A DNA stretch of 64,000 bases, from the NCBI RefSeq assembly GCF_051106095.1, contig NC_135791.1:5404501-5468500 (forward strand), given 5' to 3'. Each line of letters opens with the position of its first letter. The first letter of the stretch is position 1. The stretch comes from Pogona vitticeps (Eukaryota > Chordata > Lepidosauria > Squamata > Agamidae). Shown piece by piece: positions 53,545 through 64,000 of the stretch. The position numbers and the translations under genes are program-made. The notes under the pieces were generated by a model, which was not told the DNA's origin, made no database searches, and saw nothing but the letters and a program-made list of their open reading frames with translations.

Positions 53545-53850
53545 ATCGCTATTGGATGTACTCCAGTTCCATCCAGGCTGGACTACCGCAAGACACCTTG
53601 CATGGGTCTGCCCTTGAAAACTGTCTTGAAATGACACACTCGGAAAGAGGCTGGCAGAAATGAACCATTCAGAGCATTTGACTCCTCAGGGTGTGGGATA
53701 TACTAAGGATATCCTGCTCCTACATGATTCTGCTTCCTTGTTCATGTCTTCAGGGGAGGCTCTGCTCCATGTCCTGTTGTCATCTCAAGTGTCATCAGCC
53801 AGTACATGGAGCAGGGCCTTCTCAATAGTAGCACCTGAACCAACAACAAT
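53545..53850 (+). mobile_element. L2/CR1-like LINE fragment
   Basis: SRLDYRKTPCMGLPLKTVLK-like translation near 53570 and ASTWSRAFSIVAPE near 53800 occur in the expected order for an L2-type ORF2 C-terminus. Much of the middle is missing. Confidence 0.5.
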
Positions 53851-53867
53851 ATCAGCTGCTGCTGCCA

Positions 53868-54018
53868 CCATCATCTTACAACTGCAGAGCTGAAAAAGAC
53901 CCTATAGACTATAGATCATCACATCCAGCACTGCGTCAAGGAGACGCAGCAAGGAAATTGACTTTGAATCTCTGGCTCTGCAGCCAGACCCCTAACCCAC
54001 TGAGCTGTCCAACTCTGC
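53868..54018 (-). mobile_element. tRNA-headed SINE with a CR1-like other end, diverged
   Basis: GCAGAGCTGAAAAAGACCC then CTCTGGCTCTGCAGCCAGAC and CCACTGAGCTGTCC. Same family as 5086 and 39347. Confidence 0.5.
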
Positions 54019-55925
54019 CATTCCCTCATTTGGGAGGCTTGATTCACCCCTTCCTTCCCAAGCTTCAGGAAGATAAGCTCATGTTGTGCTGTGTGATTCG
54101 CAAGCTGTTCATCAGTTTTATTTATAAGGATGCTGCTTTTAAAAACAGTTTGTGGTCTGGTTATTTTAAAATCGACTCTGCCGTTATAAGATCATGACGC
54201 CGATTAGGCTTATGAGCCCTACCAAATGCATGTCCCTGTACGTGTGTATAATTTTTTTCAGCAACTCTGAATAAACATATGCTACACCCAACGCAGCAGT
54301 TACAGAAGGCAGAGGATGCAAAATTATGATACGCGTAAGATCATGCAAGCAGAGATTGTATTCTTGATTCTGATGACATTTTGATTCCAGTGAAAATCGA
54401 GAGGTGACGTTTGAAACCAAAGTGCCTTGCCACTGATTATTGTAATGTTTTTCTGAGATTGCACCTTTGGTGCTGTGTGTGTGTGTGTGTAATACAGTAC
54501 ATCTGTGAATCTCTCGTTTCGTGTGCTACAGCATACAGTACCTGGAGAACTTGGTGGTTTGGGTATCTGCCGCACACTGGGTCTCCGGCAGATAAGGAAC
54601 AAAATGGAATGCCCCTGTTCAGACAGACTTTCATCAATGAAAGAAATAACCATTCCTGGGGGTGAGGGTGGATACAGGCAGGTAAAAGCAGGAAGGATGG
54701 ATCCTGGCTTCATGTCCTGCTGGATGGCTTCCTCTAAGGGCATCTCTTTGGCCACTCCGGGAAGTAGTATATTAGATGAGCCAATTGGACTTTGGATCTA
54801 GTTGAGCATGGCTTTCTGCATATTTCTAAAAAAATACAAGTGATGCATAGAGGCATATATATTTGAGTGAAAGACAATGAAAGAAAAACAGCACCACCAT
54901 TTAAGCATGCCCCAGGTAATATAGGTTTAGGACATATTTATGGATGGGTAGGGTGGCGTCTTCAAACACTGTGAATTTCATTGTAGGCCAATGAACCTCT
55001 GGGTAGCGTAGAAGCCACCTGCACGGCAGGCATGAGGGTTGGCCAAGCCTTCGTAGGGTGATATGAACTTGGGGCCTGGGAGGAAATGCTTTTATGGATA
55101 AGTGCTGGCTGCCCTCACTTCTGGGGTGCCCTACCTCTGTTTCCCGATAATTTCTGAAGGAACAGCGAAGTGAATTTGAACCTGTTCTGAACACATTGGC
55201 GCACTAAAATGAGGTAGCAGAAAAATAAGAGAGTAAATGAATTTTATGGCCCTTAGGTTTCATTTGAGGTCCTTAAGTCATGGTTCCAAACCGGGGATGG
55301 GGGGGGAGTTGCTTGTGTTCAAAGTCAGGGATTTTTAGTCCAAAGCCTCAAATATGTACAACTCTAACCACAATTAACTTGAGGCTTGTTTAGATGGAGG
55401 ATTGGTTTTAACTCCATTTGTTCTTTTTTTTTCCTGGAAGAACATGGAAAGTTGGGGCCTTCAGGCCTGCCAGTGTTTAATTTTAACCATAGGGATGAAC
55501 AAGGTGGGTTAGGAAATCAAATACACAGCATTTACAACATCTAAGCTTTCAGAGACGTCTCCTTTTTCTCCGATTCTACTTCCTCCCACAAGCTCCCCTT
55601 AGTTTTTTATTTATTATTATTTTTACTTGAACAAGGAAGCATCATAGCGTCCCTCCTTCCACTTTACAGGCAGGAAAGCAGGATTACACCCTCTCTGAAA
55701 CACATGGTAGGATCTCATTACTTGGAGATATTTTGCCAGCTGCTTTTGGATCTTCCTTTTGCTGACATAACACGACTCACCTTCTGTTTGGATATCTGTA
55801 TATGTCAACTAACACATTTTTGTTACCTGTCTATTTTTTTCTTGTCTATCAGAGTTTGATTTATAATTGTGTTTTTCCTCCTGTTGCACACCATCCAGAG
55901 TAGCAATTTGCTAGATGAACAACTG

Positions 55926-55949
55926 ACAGACAGACAGACAGACAGACAG
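55926..55949. repeat. (GACA)n microsatellite
   Basis: About six GACA units in the gene-free stretch. Confidence 0.85.
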
Positions 55950-57506
55950 GATTATAAAAGGGGGAGCAATGTAGCACTAAAATTCTAAAATGTATCTTTT
56001 AAAAAAAGAATAAGAAAGCAAGCTGTGAACTGCAAAGAGCAACTCCCGCACTCTGTTAACTGTTGTGGGTTTTTTTTCCTTGCAAAGATCAATTAATCAA
56101 AGAACTAATTCATAGGTCGACAAGCTATACAAGATTAATGAGCCCCCCTGAGGTTGCTATGCAGGAAGAACACCATCAGCAGAACAAGTAGGAACAAAAA
56201 ATTAAACCTAGGGGTTGAAGAAGTAAAAAAAAAAGTTTGGGAATGTGGGGGGGGGGAAGCATTATGAAGCAGGAGGAGAAAAGTGTCACTTGGATGTTGG
56301 GCCACTTTCCAGCAAGATCTGAGCCTGAAGGGAAACTTAAGAGGATACAAATACCCTATCCTGAAATTCTTCTAATTTCTGTGAATCTGAGGACAACTAA
56401 GTCTTCAGTCCTCCCATAAGTGTCTACCTAGCTGTGTGTCCCAGGGAGAACAGTGGGGGTTTCCTCCCAAATACCAAGTATTTCTACCTGCCCATTTACC
56501 TGGAAGTGGGTGCCATTGAACTAAGCAGGACTACTTTTATCTAAACAAGCCTGCATAGGTTTGTGCTGTTGGCTTGCCTCCAATCTTTCTATCAAACCAA
56601 GGTAAATTAAATACATGAACAAGGAATCTTCTGAATTCATTTGGGAACCTAGATCTTTATTCTCTTCATGAGTTGAAAAAATAACAATTAATGTATAAAT
56701 ACTGCTGTCAATGGTCAAATCATTTCAGGTAAATACTCTGCACACCCCCGGCTTTTATACCTTAATGGAATCCCATCGCTGTCAAGTCAGTGACTCAACT
56801 CAGACTAAACTTGGTTTGTTTGTTTTTTAATAACTTGGACTGAACTTGCGACTCGTAAACCCACACATCCTCGCTCTCTTTTTCTTGGGGAAAAAAACTT
56901 GTTTTTAATAGGGACTCAGGCTTGGTGCTTTGGATTTGGTATACCCAAAGACTTGCCAAGGTCCCTGCCTTTTTTTCTCGACACTTGTGCTGACAAATAT
57001 TTAGCAACACTAGGAGATTAGATCAGTGCTGGGCCAACCAATTTTGTACAGCCTATCAATTGTTGCTGTCACCACCGTCTACCTATGTGTTTTAAATAAT
57101 AAAGCAAGAATGCACATCTTAAAATTCTTGACTGTTAAAAAAAAAAGTCGGCAGCCTGTGATACTCCAGACACACATTATCCAGGTGTGTTGTACTACAT
57201 CTCCCATGCTGGCTGACGGTTACCGGAGGCGCAGTTTAACACATCTGGAAAGTGGGGATTGGAGGAGGCGGGAGTAAGTGAAGCCATACTCTTTGCTTCA
57301 GATTGGAAGATGTTTTTTCCTGGATTGGGCCAAGTTTCACCCAGTTCAGTATTGGCAAAATCTGAATTACCGGAAGGCAACTCAGTGGCTCCCCCCCCCC
57401 CCAATTATCTGGCGCTCATCTCTGAGCACTATCAGAACTTCTGCCCACTTCTGGGTTAATTAAAGAATCGAGCCATTTTTGGTTCCCTTTCCTTTGTTGC
57501 AGCTGC

Positions 57507-57755
<249 letters not shown>

Positions 57756-58569
57756 AAAATAAATAATATACTGAGATTTCTGGCCAGGCATGTCAGCCGT
57801 GTATGCCAGACGCCTCCCTTCCCCCTCTTTCCATTTGGTCACTGGTGTCGCTTTTAGAAGAAGGGCAGATTTTCTTTGGCTGCTCCCAAGCTCCGAACAG
57901 CTCAAAGTGACCTGCCAACCACTGTGCAAATATTAAAGTTAGAAAGGACCGCCGTTGCCTTTCGCCAGCCAGTTTGAGACAAAAGCCACTTCTGCTCCTT
58001 ACCTTGGTGCCGAGAGGCCTGATCTAGTCGAAAGAACCAGCTCTTGTACCGTGGGGGAGCTGGAATACAGTGAGCGCCCCAGCTGAAATCCCAAAAATGT
58101 AGCAAGTATTTCGTGTCTGGTCGCCCCCCCACCTCTCTCCTCCCTCTTTCCTAATTCAGCAGCCAGCTGACGATCCTTCTGTCTCCTCTTACACCAGCTT
58201 GGTGAGAGAAGTGTGATACAGAAAAGATGATGGGGGGGGGGGGCTCTGGAAAAGGAGACTGTCCAATGTCAGCCACACGCTGCCAGACCTTAGAGGAGGA
58301 CATCAGACCTTGCCAGGGGCTACCTAAGAAACATTGCTTCCCACATCCCTTGTCATGGTGCATAGTTTGTTGTTGTTACATGTTGTCAAGTGACTTCCAA
58401 CTTAGGGTAACCCTATGAATTTGTCAAGTCTTTCCGCAAGCAGGCAAAGATCTTTAATCTCAGGCAGGCTTTCCCTTAAAACCTGGTAGTCTGAGAAGGG
58501 TTTTTGAATGGATTGTTGTGCTCTGTTGTTTTAAATGTGTTTTAGTAATGATTTTATTACTATTTTGAA

Positions 58570-58872
58570 TGTGGTAAAGGCAAAGGTTCCCCGTGTCCGA
58601 CACTAGGGCACGGTGCTTATCCCCGTTTCGAAGCCATGGAGCCAGCGTTTGTCCGTAGACTGTTTCCATGGCCATGTGGCCAGCGCGACTAGCCGTGACC
58701 TTCCCACCGAGGTGGTTCCTATTTATCTATTTGCTTTCGAATGGCTAGGTTGGCAAGAGCTGGGACAAGCAACGGGAGCTCACTCCGTCATGTGGATTCG
58801 ATCTTACGACAGCTCGTCTTCTGACCTCGCGGCACAGAGGCTTCTGCGGTTTAACCCACAGCACCAACATGT
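58570..58872 (-). mobile_element. ~300-bp tRNA-derived SINE, reverse copy
   Basis: Same family as 2513-2888. Shared phrases, read on the + strand, are GAGCCAGCGTTTGTCCGTAG, CCTTCCCACCGAGGTGG and AGAGGCTTCTGCGGTTTAA. The tRNA-like head is at the right end. Confidence 0.7.
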
Positions 58873-58879
58873 CCACATT

Positions 58880-59020
58880 GTTTTGAATGTATACCTGTTT
58901 AATTCTTTTTGAATATTTGTATGCCTACCATTTTTAGCTTTTAAATATTGTGTTTTGAACGATGGAAGCCGCCTTGGGTTCTTTTTAAGGAGAAAGGCAA
59001 GATAAAAATACTTTAAACAA
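58880..59020 (+). mobile_element. L2/CR1-like LINE 3' tail
   Basis: GAAGCCGCCTTGGGTTC ... GGAGAAAGGCAAGATAAAAA resembles the tail at 23815-23965. Confidence 0.5.
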
Positions 59021-60439
59021 ACAAGGCTACCTAGAAGGCATTGTCATGAACATTGTTCAGATCTTGCAAATTTAAGGCTTCGACTGCTTTCACTAAATCA
59101 ATCAATCTCAGGTTCAGTCTTCTGCTTTTCCTACTGCAGCTTTTTCAGGGAGCCTTATCTTATCATACTCTCAAAATGCAAGCGTCTCAGTGAACAGCAC
59201 GCTTGAAACAAACTGCATATTTTCACAATCCACCTTTCACATCCATATATAGTACTGAGGGATATCATAGTACAGATAGTTTTTGGTCCGGGTCTCTGGT
59301 GATGCAACATTACTCTTGAAGATCTTCTCTCGTTCCTTCGTAGCTACAGACGTTTGTAGTACCCAAAAACATTTTGGTAGAACATCCTGCAACAATCACC
59401 TCCTGTTCATGGCAGTAAATATATACGTATATAAATGGCTTTCTGCCTTCCTGACGGTCCTTATCAGCTTGGCTGAGGTGGCTGCCTGATTCTGTCTGAT
59501 CAAAGAGGCAACTCTGGAATGGACTCGAAGACAACAGCTCCTCCTGGAACGAACAGAATATATACTGTGAATTGAGAAAACACCTGGTGAACATATGATC
59601 GCAGGTTTGTTAATGTGAATACTGGCCCACCTTGCCAGACTCCTAGTATAACCATTACTGAGGTTCATCTCCACATGCAGCAGAATGATCTGGTGGGATC
59701 CTGTTGTAGCAAAAAGATTTATATACTAAGAGCCACAATTATGTATAGGATAGTTGTTGTTTTTTTTTAACTCTGCTTTAAGGTAGAAAAAGCCACTTGC
59801 AAGTGAAAACTAACCAACCCACCAGATCACTGAGAAACCATCTTACCCAGTTCTCTCATTTTACTTGTCCACATGAAGAGCGGTTTTGTGCTATGGCTTC
59901 TAAATTTGGAGTAGCATGTTTTTTTTTGTTTGAAATTTATTTCCCAATTGTCTGAAGAGTTGTGGTCCATTTTATCCTATCTCCTTGTCTTTCCCCTTCT
60001 CTCCAGAAAGATTTGCCGGGGACTTCAATGATTATGGTGATGATCATGATGTTCAAGATAATGATATAGTTGGATACAGTTCCGATTTGCAGGCTTATAA
60101 TTTAGGAAAGTGGTACTTGCAATGTTATAATCTCAGAAATTTATTTCTGCTGTGAGAAATCTGCCACCAGCAGAAGTAGTGACAGCTGCCAACTTAGATG
60201 GAAGCAAAATAATAATAATAATCCAAATGTCCCAAGCTCTAGTGAGACTACCAGAAGGAAGCTGCATTTTAATATATGTTCATTCCTGGCCAGTCTTCAT
60301 ACACAGTCCTTTACACTAGTGCACATGAGGAATAGCTTTGGGACTGCCAGGAGAAAGCTTTTAGCAAACCCTTTTAACTATGAGAGCAGTGAAATTATTG
60401 CTAAACACACACACAACTTTCCTGATAATATCATTTTTG

Positions 60440-61700
60440 CCAGCACTCAAAATGGCGGCTGGACGTCAGCAAGGAAACGTATTGCCCTTCTCTAAGATGG
60501 GAAGGTTCCAACCCATTCCCTCAGCTATTTTAAGGTTTGATAAGGCTCTGTGTCTCTCTGTGTGTTTTTTTTACCATGCCCTGAACCGAAATGGATATTT
60601 TTATCTCTCTCTACCTCCCTCACCCGTGAAGCCTTTGCCAGCTTCAAAGATGGCGGCGCAATCCCCGAAAAAGAGCGAGTCGCGCTCCCATTTCCACCTA
60701 TGGAATTTTCTCCCCCTCCCTTTCCCCGGCCCGGAACAAAGATGGCGGCGAAGCCGTCCGCCAGCGACTGAGCGGAGCGAGAAGCCGCGCGGCCTCCTGG
60801 GTAGGAGGCGAAGCCGCCGCCACTTCCGCCGTGAAGAGCCCCCCCTGCGCCAGCAGTAAACATGGCGGAGTCGGTGCTCGAAGTTGTCGGGAAGCTGCAA
60901 TCGCGGCTCTCGGGGGGTTCGGAGCCCAAGAAGGTAGGGGGGTCTTTGCCCCCCACCCTGGAAAGGGGCGGGGTGGCGGGAGGGAGGGGGGGCTTGAGAG
61001 GGGGGCCGGCGGTGGGGAGAGGGGGTGGGTGGGAGAACTGCCGGCCAGCTGGAGGGGGCCAGGAAGGCCCCTTGAAAAAAGGGCCAGGGGAGGGCGCTGG
61101 GGGAGAGGGGATCCCCCCCAGCCCAGGAGGGGGGCCTCCAAGACTCCTCGGAGGGGGGGCCTCTAGGGGATCGGTGGGGCTGGCTTGGAGATGGGGAGGG
61201 GGGATCCTTAGGGGGGGAGGCGCAGGTGACCTGGGCGAGGATGCCCCTTTGGTGGTGGTGGGGAGGTCGGGGGGAGACTTGGTCACCCCCTTGCTGAAAT
61301 TTGGGTCATGGGGGGAGAGGGGGGGAGAAAGGAAGGAGAAGGGCTTTTCCTCCCCCCCCCCCTTGTTGTTGTGATTGTTTTTCCAGAGCGGGGAAGGAAA
61401 GAGAGGAAGGGGGGGTCCTGAAAAGGGGGGTCCCCCTTCCTCTCCAAAGAGGGCCCCCCAAGACTTTTAATTGGGATCCCAGTCACCCCTCCCCCCACAA
61501 CACCCCCCCCCCACTCGCGGGACGGTTGGTTTCAAGGGTTGGGATTTGAATGGGAGCCGTTGCCCGGCGCGAGGAAGGGGCCCGTTGTCAGTTTGTAACG
61601 AATTCCTTTCCGTTCCTGGCGGGTCCCTTCAGAGGAATTCAGCCGCCCCCTGGTTGTCTTTCTTGCACAGGGGTTGGGGTGAGGGAGAAAAACAAAAAAA
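60440..61700 (+). promoter_or_regulatory. ELOA: ELOA promoter region / CpG-rich island
   Basis: A GC- and CpG-rich block in otherwise AT-balanced DNA surrounds the ELOA start. Two full YY1-type motifs AAGATGGCGGC lie at 60647-60657 and 60739-60749, and related ATGGCGG occurs at 60452 and over the start codon. Downstream of the donor the + strand becomes very G-rich (60934-61460). The long proline-rich open frames on the - strand here are by-products of this composition. Confidence 0.7.
60862..60933 (+). CDS. ELOA: ELOA, Elongin A, first coding exon only
   Basis: Transcription elongation factor subunit (SIII complex with Elongins B and C) that stimulates RNA polymerase II and can recruit a Cul5 ligase. 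The 24-codon exon reads MAESVLEVVGKLQSRL followed by SGGSEPKK and ends at a GTAGGG donor. It matches the start of the human Elongin A TFIIS-N-like domain (MAAESALQVVEKLQARL). The next exon (human LLKYLKKLS...) is not found before 64000, so intron 1 is longer than 3 kb. Position after RPL11 on the same strand agrees with human 1p36.11. Only one short exon supports the call, but sequence and synteny agree. Confidence 0.9.
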
Positions 61701-64000
61701 AGGGGAGGGAATCGCCTTTCTCATCCCTCCTCAGGGGGGAGGTTATGGGATAGTGCTCCCCTCTCAAGGGAAGCACAATCTTTTTGAGTTCTCACTGAAC
61801 AAATCGAAAAACCCTGGAAATCGCACCGGATGCCCCACAGCACCTGGGCCCCCTTGTTGGTGTTGTTCCCCTCACATATATTTCGCCGGTAAAAGATGCT
61901 GAGAAAAGCACAGCTTTTGTGGAAACCCCTTTCGGGGGGGGGGGATGTTGCATTCATGGAAGAAAACCCAGCGGGCGAGGAAAGCGGCAGTATTGGAAAA
62001 GCGAGGCGGCCCAAGGCGTTTAGATGCCTGAGGCACTCACAGCAAGAAATCCAGATCCAGTCCCTGGATTCTTTTTTAAAAAGTGTCTAGGACCTCCAGG
62101 CCAAAGGTTATGATACCTCCAAACCAAAATAGTGATTTCCACGTGTGAGGCGGAAAGTGCCACAAACGCCCCTTTTCTCTGCCAATGAAAATATGGGGAT
62201 AACAAAAAAAATAAAAATAAAATCTACTTCCATTTTTGTGACACTCTTCCTGCCTTGATTTAGGGTACACGGGGGTGACTTCATTTTGGGCAATAGCAGG
62301 GCCGGTGCGCCTTCATGATGTGCTGTAAGGAGATGTGGGTCTGTACGTACAAGGGACGTGCGGAGCCGGTAGTGAGTGGCTTTGTGTTTAATTTGAGAGA
62401 CAAAAATAGAAATGCAAGAAAAATACGTTTTTTCCCTCCTTAGGGCTCCCCCCCCCATTTTTTTTGACAGACACAACTTGGCAGCCATTAAATGCTTTGT
62501 CATATTTTTTTCTCTCCCACCAAACTGATTGGAAGGAAGGGAAGCGGAGAGAAGGATGCTTCACGTTTTATTTTAACTTGTTAATCAGCAAGGTCTAATA
62601 GGAAGACACTTTCTCTGATGCGCATCTTTGTAGCACTAAAGCCACTAAGCAGAGGAAATGGTTGCTCGGAAAGGTGCTTCTGACTTGCTTTTCTGCCTCC
62701 AATTTATTTAAAATCAATGGCTTGCTCCTTTTGGAATTCTTGAAAATCTAAAATAGGTGGGATAACTTCAATCTGTTTCTACGTGTTTTTGGATTCCTTT
62801 GAAAATACCCCTCTGAACCGTGACAGGCCTTGGAGAGATCCTTTCTAAAATCCCATAGTCAAAAATGTTCGGGTTTGGCCAACTGTTAATGGAAACTAAA
62901 GTCCGAGCGATGGCAGGAAGCAATGCCATTTCGCTCCTACTAGCTGCGTGCCTACCTTATTTTCTGGCATGTCATTCAGTATGTGTATTTACTGAGTCGG
63001 TAAAGAATGCTTTGTGCACTTAGGTAGGATCTAATATATGACGCAGGAAATCTTGGCTTCTGCTTAAAGAAAGAGACAGTGTTGGGCCTGGACCTGAGAG
63101 ATTCAGGTTTGAGTCCCCACTTAGCTATGAAATTCCCTACTGCCTCCTCTACCTTACATGGTTGGTCTCCCGATAAATTGTGGGAATGAAGAGCCGTGGG
63201 TGTTGTCTTGAGCTTTTTGAAAAAAAACACAGAATAAGAATTTGATAAATAAATAAAAGAAACAAGTTAAGCTTCTATCCATTGTGAAGATGAAAGCAGA
63301 CAACCGCTTCCTACATATCACTTTAGCGCTATGTACCTCTAGTGTCTAATATTCCATCAAAGGGTAGGAAGAATCTGATATCTCTCTTGCTTTGCTGTCT
63401 GTCTTACTGGGTGCACAAGTTTGCCAAAATCCTGTTTGCTGTTTGGCTGGGAGCTGTGGTTAATCAGCATGCTGCAGGGCAGAGTATGGACCATGGTAAC
63501 TTTTTACCCATTCCTAAATCTTGAAGAAAGGTGGAGGCTGTGCGAGGGGCAAATTTGGAATCCAGCAAGGCTTCCCAGTTGCGTTTCCTTTTCTCTTGCT
63601 TTAAATGTGATCAAGTAAAAGGGTCTTCTGTTGAGGTAATCAAATCGTGCAGTAAATAATGTCTCTGGGCCCCTTTCGCTGCCTGGGAAATTCTGGAAGT
63701 TAGTAAACTCTGGTCTTGACCAGAATTTGGAATTGTTGACCTTTTGGACTTCAATGTCCAGATTTCCCCAGCCCAGCTGGATATTGGAGAGCAGCCCCCT
63801 GCACTATATATATACATACAATATATATGACTGGAGACCCTCGGACCATTTTTGAGTCTGTTTTTTGCTTTTACGGCCAATAACAACAGGGTAATAAGTC
63901 CACTATGTCAGTATTCCTTTTCATTCCAGAAGGAAAGCAGATGATCTGTCCTGCAGACTGATAGGATTCTTGTGATTCAAGATAATGTTCTGATACCTTT
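60934..64000 (+). other. ELOA: ELOA intron 1 (partial)
   Basis: Begins with a GTAGGG donor and 500 bp of strongly G-rich sequence, then ordinary DNA. No second exon is seen before the window ends. Confidence 0.7.

Noticed and set aside
60525-61286. 253-codon proline-rich open frame on the - strand over ELOA exon 1
   Set aside because: It is the reverse of a G-rich CpG island; low-complexity PPP runs and no domain. A composition artefact.

Overview
The window is vertebrate nuclear DNA, most likely from a squamate reptile (lizard or snake). It holds spliced, single-copy vertebrate genes with canonical GT-AG introns. It is also dense in tRNA-derived SINEs of the Sauria type, BovB/RTE and L2/CR1-like LINE fragments, and several families of hAT-type and TA-flanked MITEs, a mix typical of squamates. 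The species cannot be named from the sequence alone.

Layout from left to right. (1) CAP1 on the + strand, exons from 554 to 7974; the first ~72 codons lie before the window. The 3' UTR runs to about 9440. (2) PPT1 on the - strand, nine coding exons between 24437 and 11437, convergent with CAP1 as in human 1p34.2. (3) A 2-kb intergenic stretch, then a seven-exon translation elongation factor 1-alpha gene on the + strand (26533-34351), distinct from both EEF1A1 and EEF1A2. (4) RPL11 on the + strand, six coding exons, 36322-44137. (5) A two-exon kelch-like gene of the KLHL31 family on the - strand (50838-47494). (6) About 10 kb of repeat-rich DNA without a recognisable gene. (7) The first coding exon of ELOA (Elongin A) at 60862-60933, in a GC-rich promoter region; the rest of the gene lies beyond 64000.

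The blocks CAP1-PPT1 and RPL11-ELOA both belong to human 1p36-p34 but are far apart there, so this window joins them. The most interesting content is the EEF1A paralogue and the KLHL31 paralogue on either side of RPL11. In human, KLHL31 (6p12) and EEF1A1 (6q13) are both on chromosome 6, which also carries CAP2 and is an ancient paralogue of 1p36-p34. The pair here therefore looks like the 1p-side ohnologues that mammals appear to have lost. EEF1A-like and RPL11 sit head to tail about 2 kb apart and both serve translation. PPT1 is a lysosomal enzyme and has a CLEAR-like E-box next to its start. PPT1, RPL11 and ELOA all carry YY1-type AAGATGGCG motifs at or near their start codons.

Most remaining sequence is intron or intergenic repeat. 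Several insertions have intact target-site duplications, including perfect 8-bp ones around hAT-type MITEs at 1652 and 27950. There are also two notable fold-back structures, at 51993-52190 and 57507-57645. I saw no CRISPR array, functional tRNA or rRNA gene, or retroviral/LTR element.
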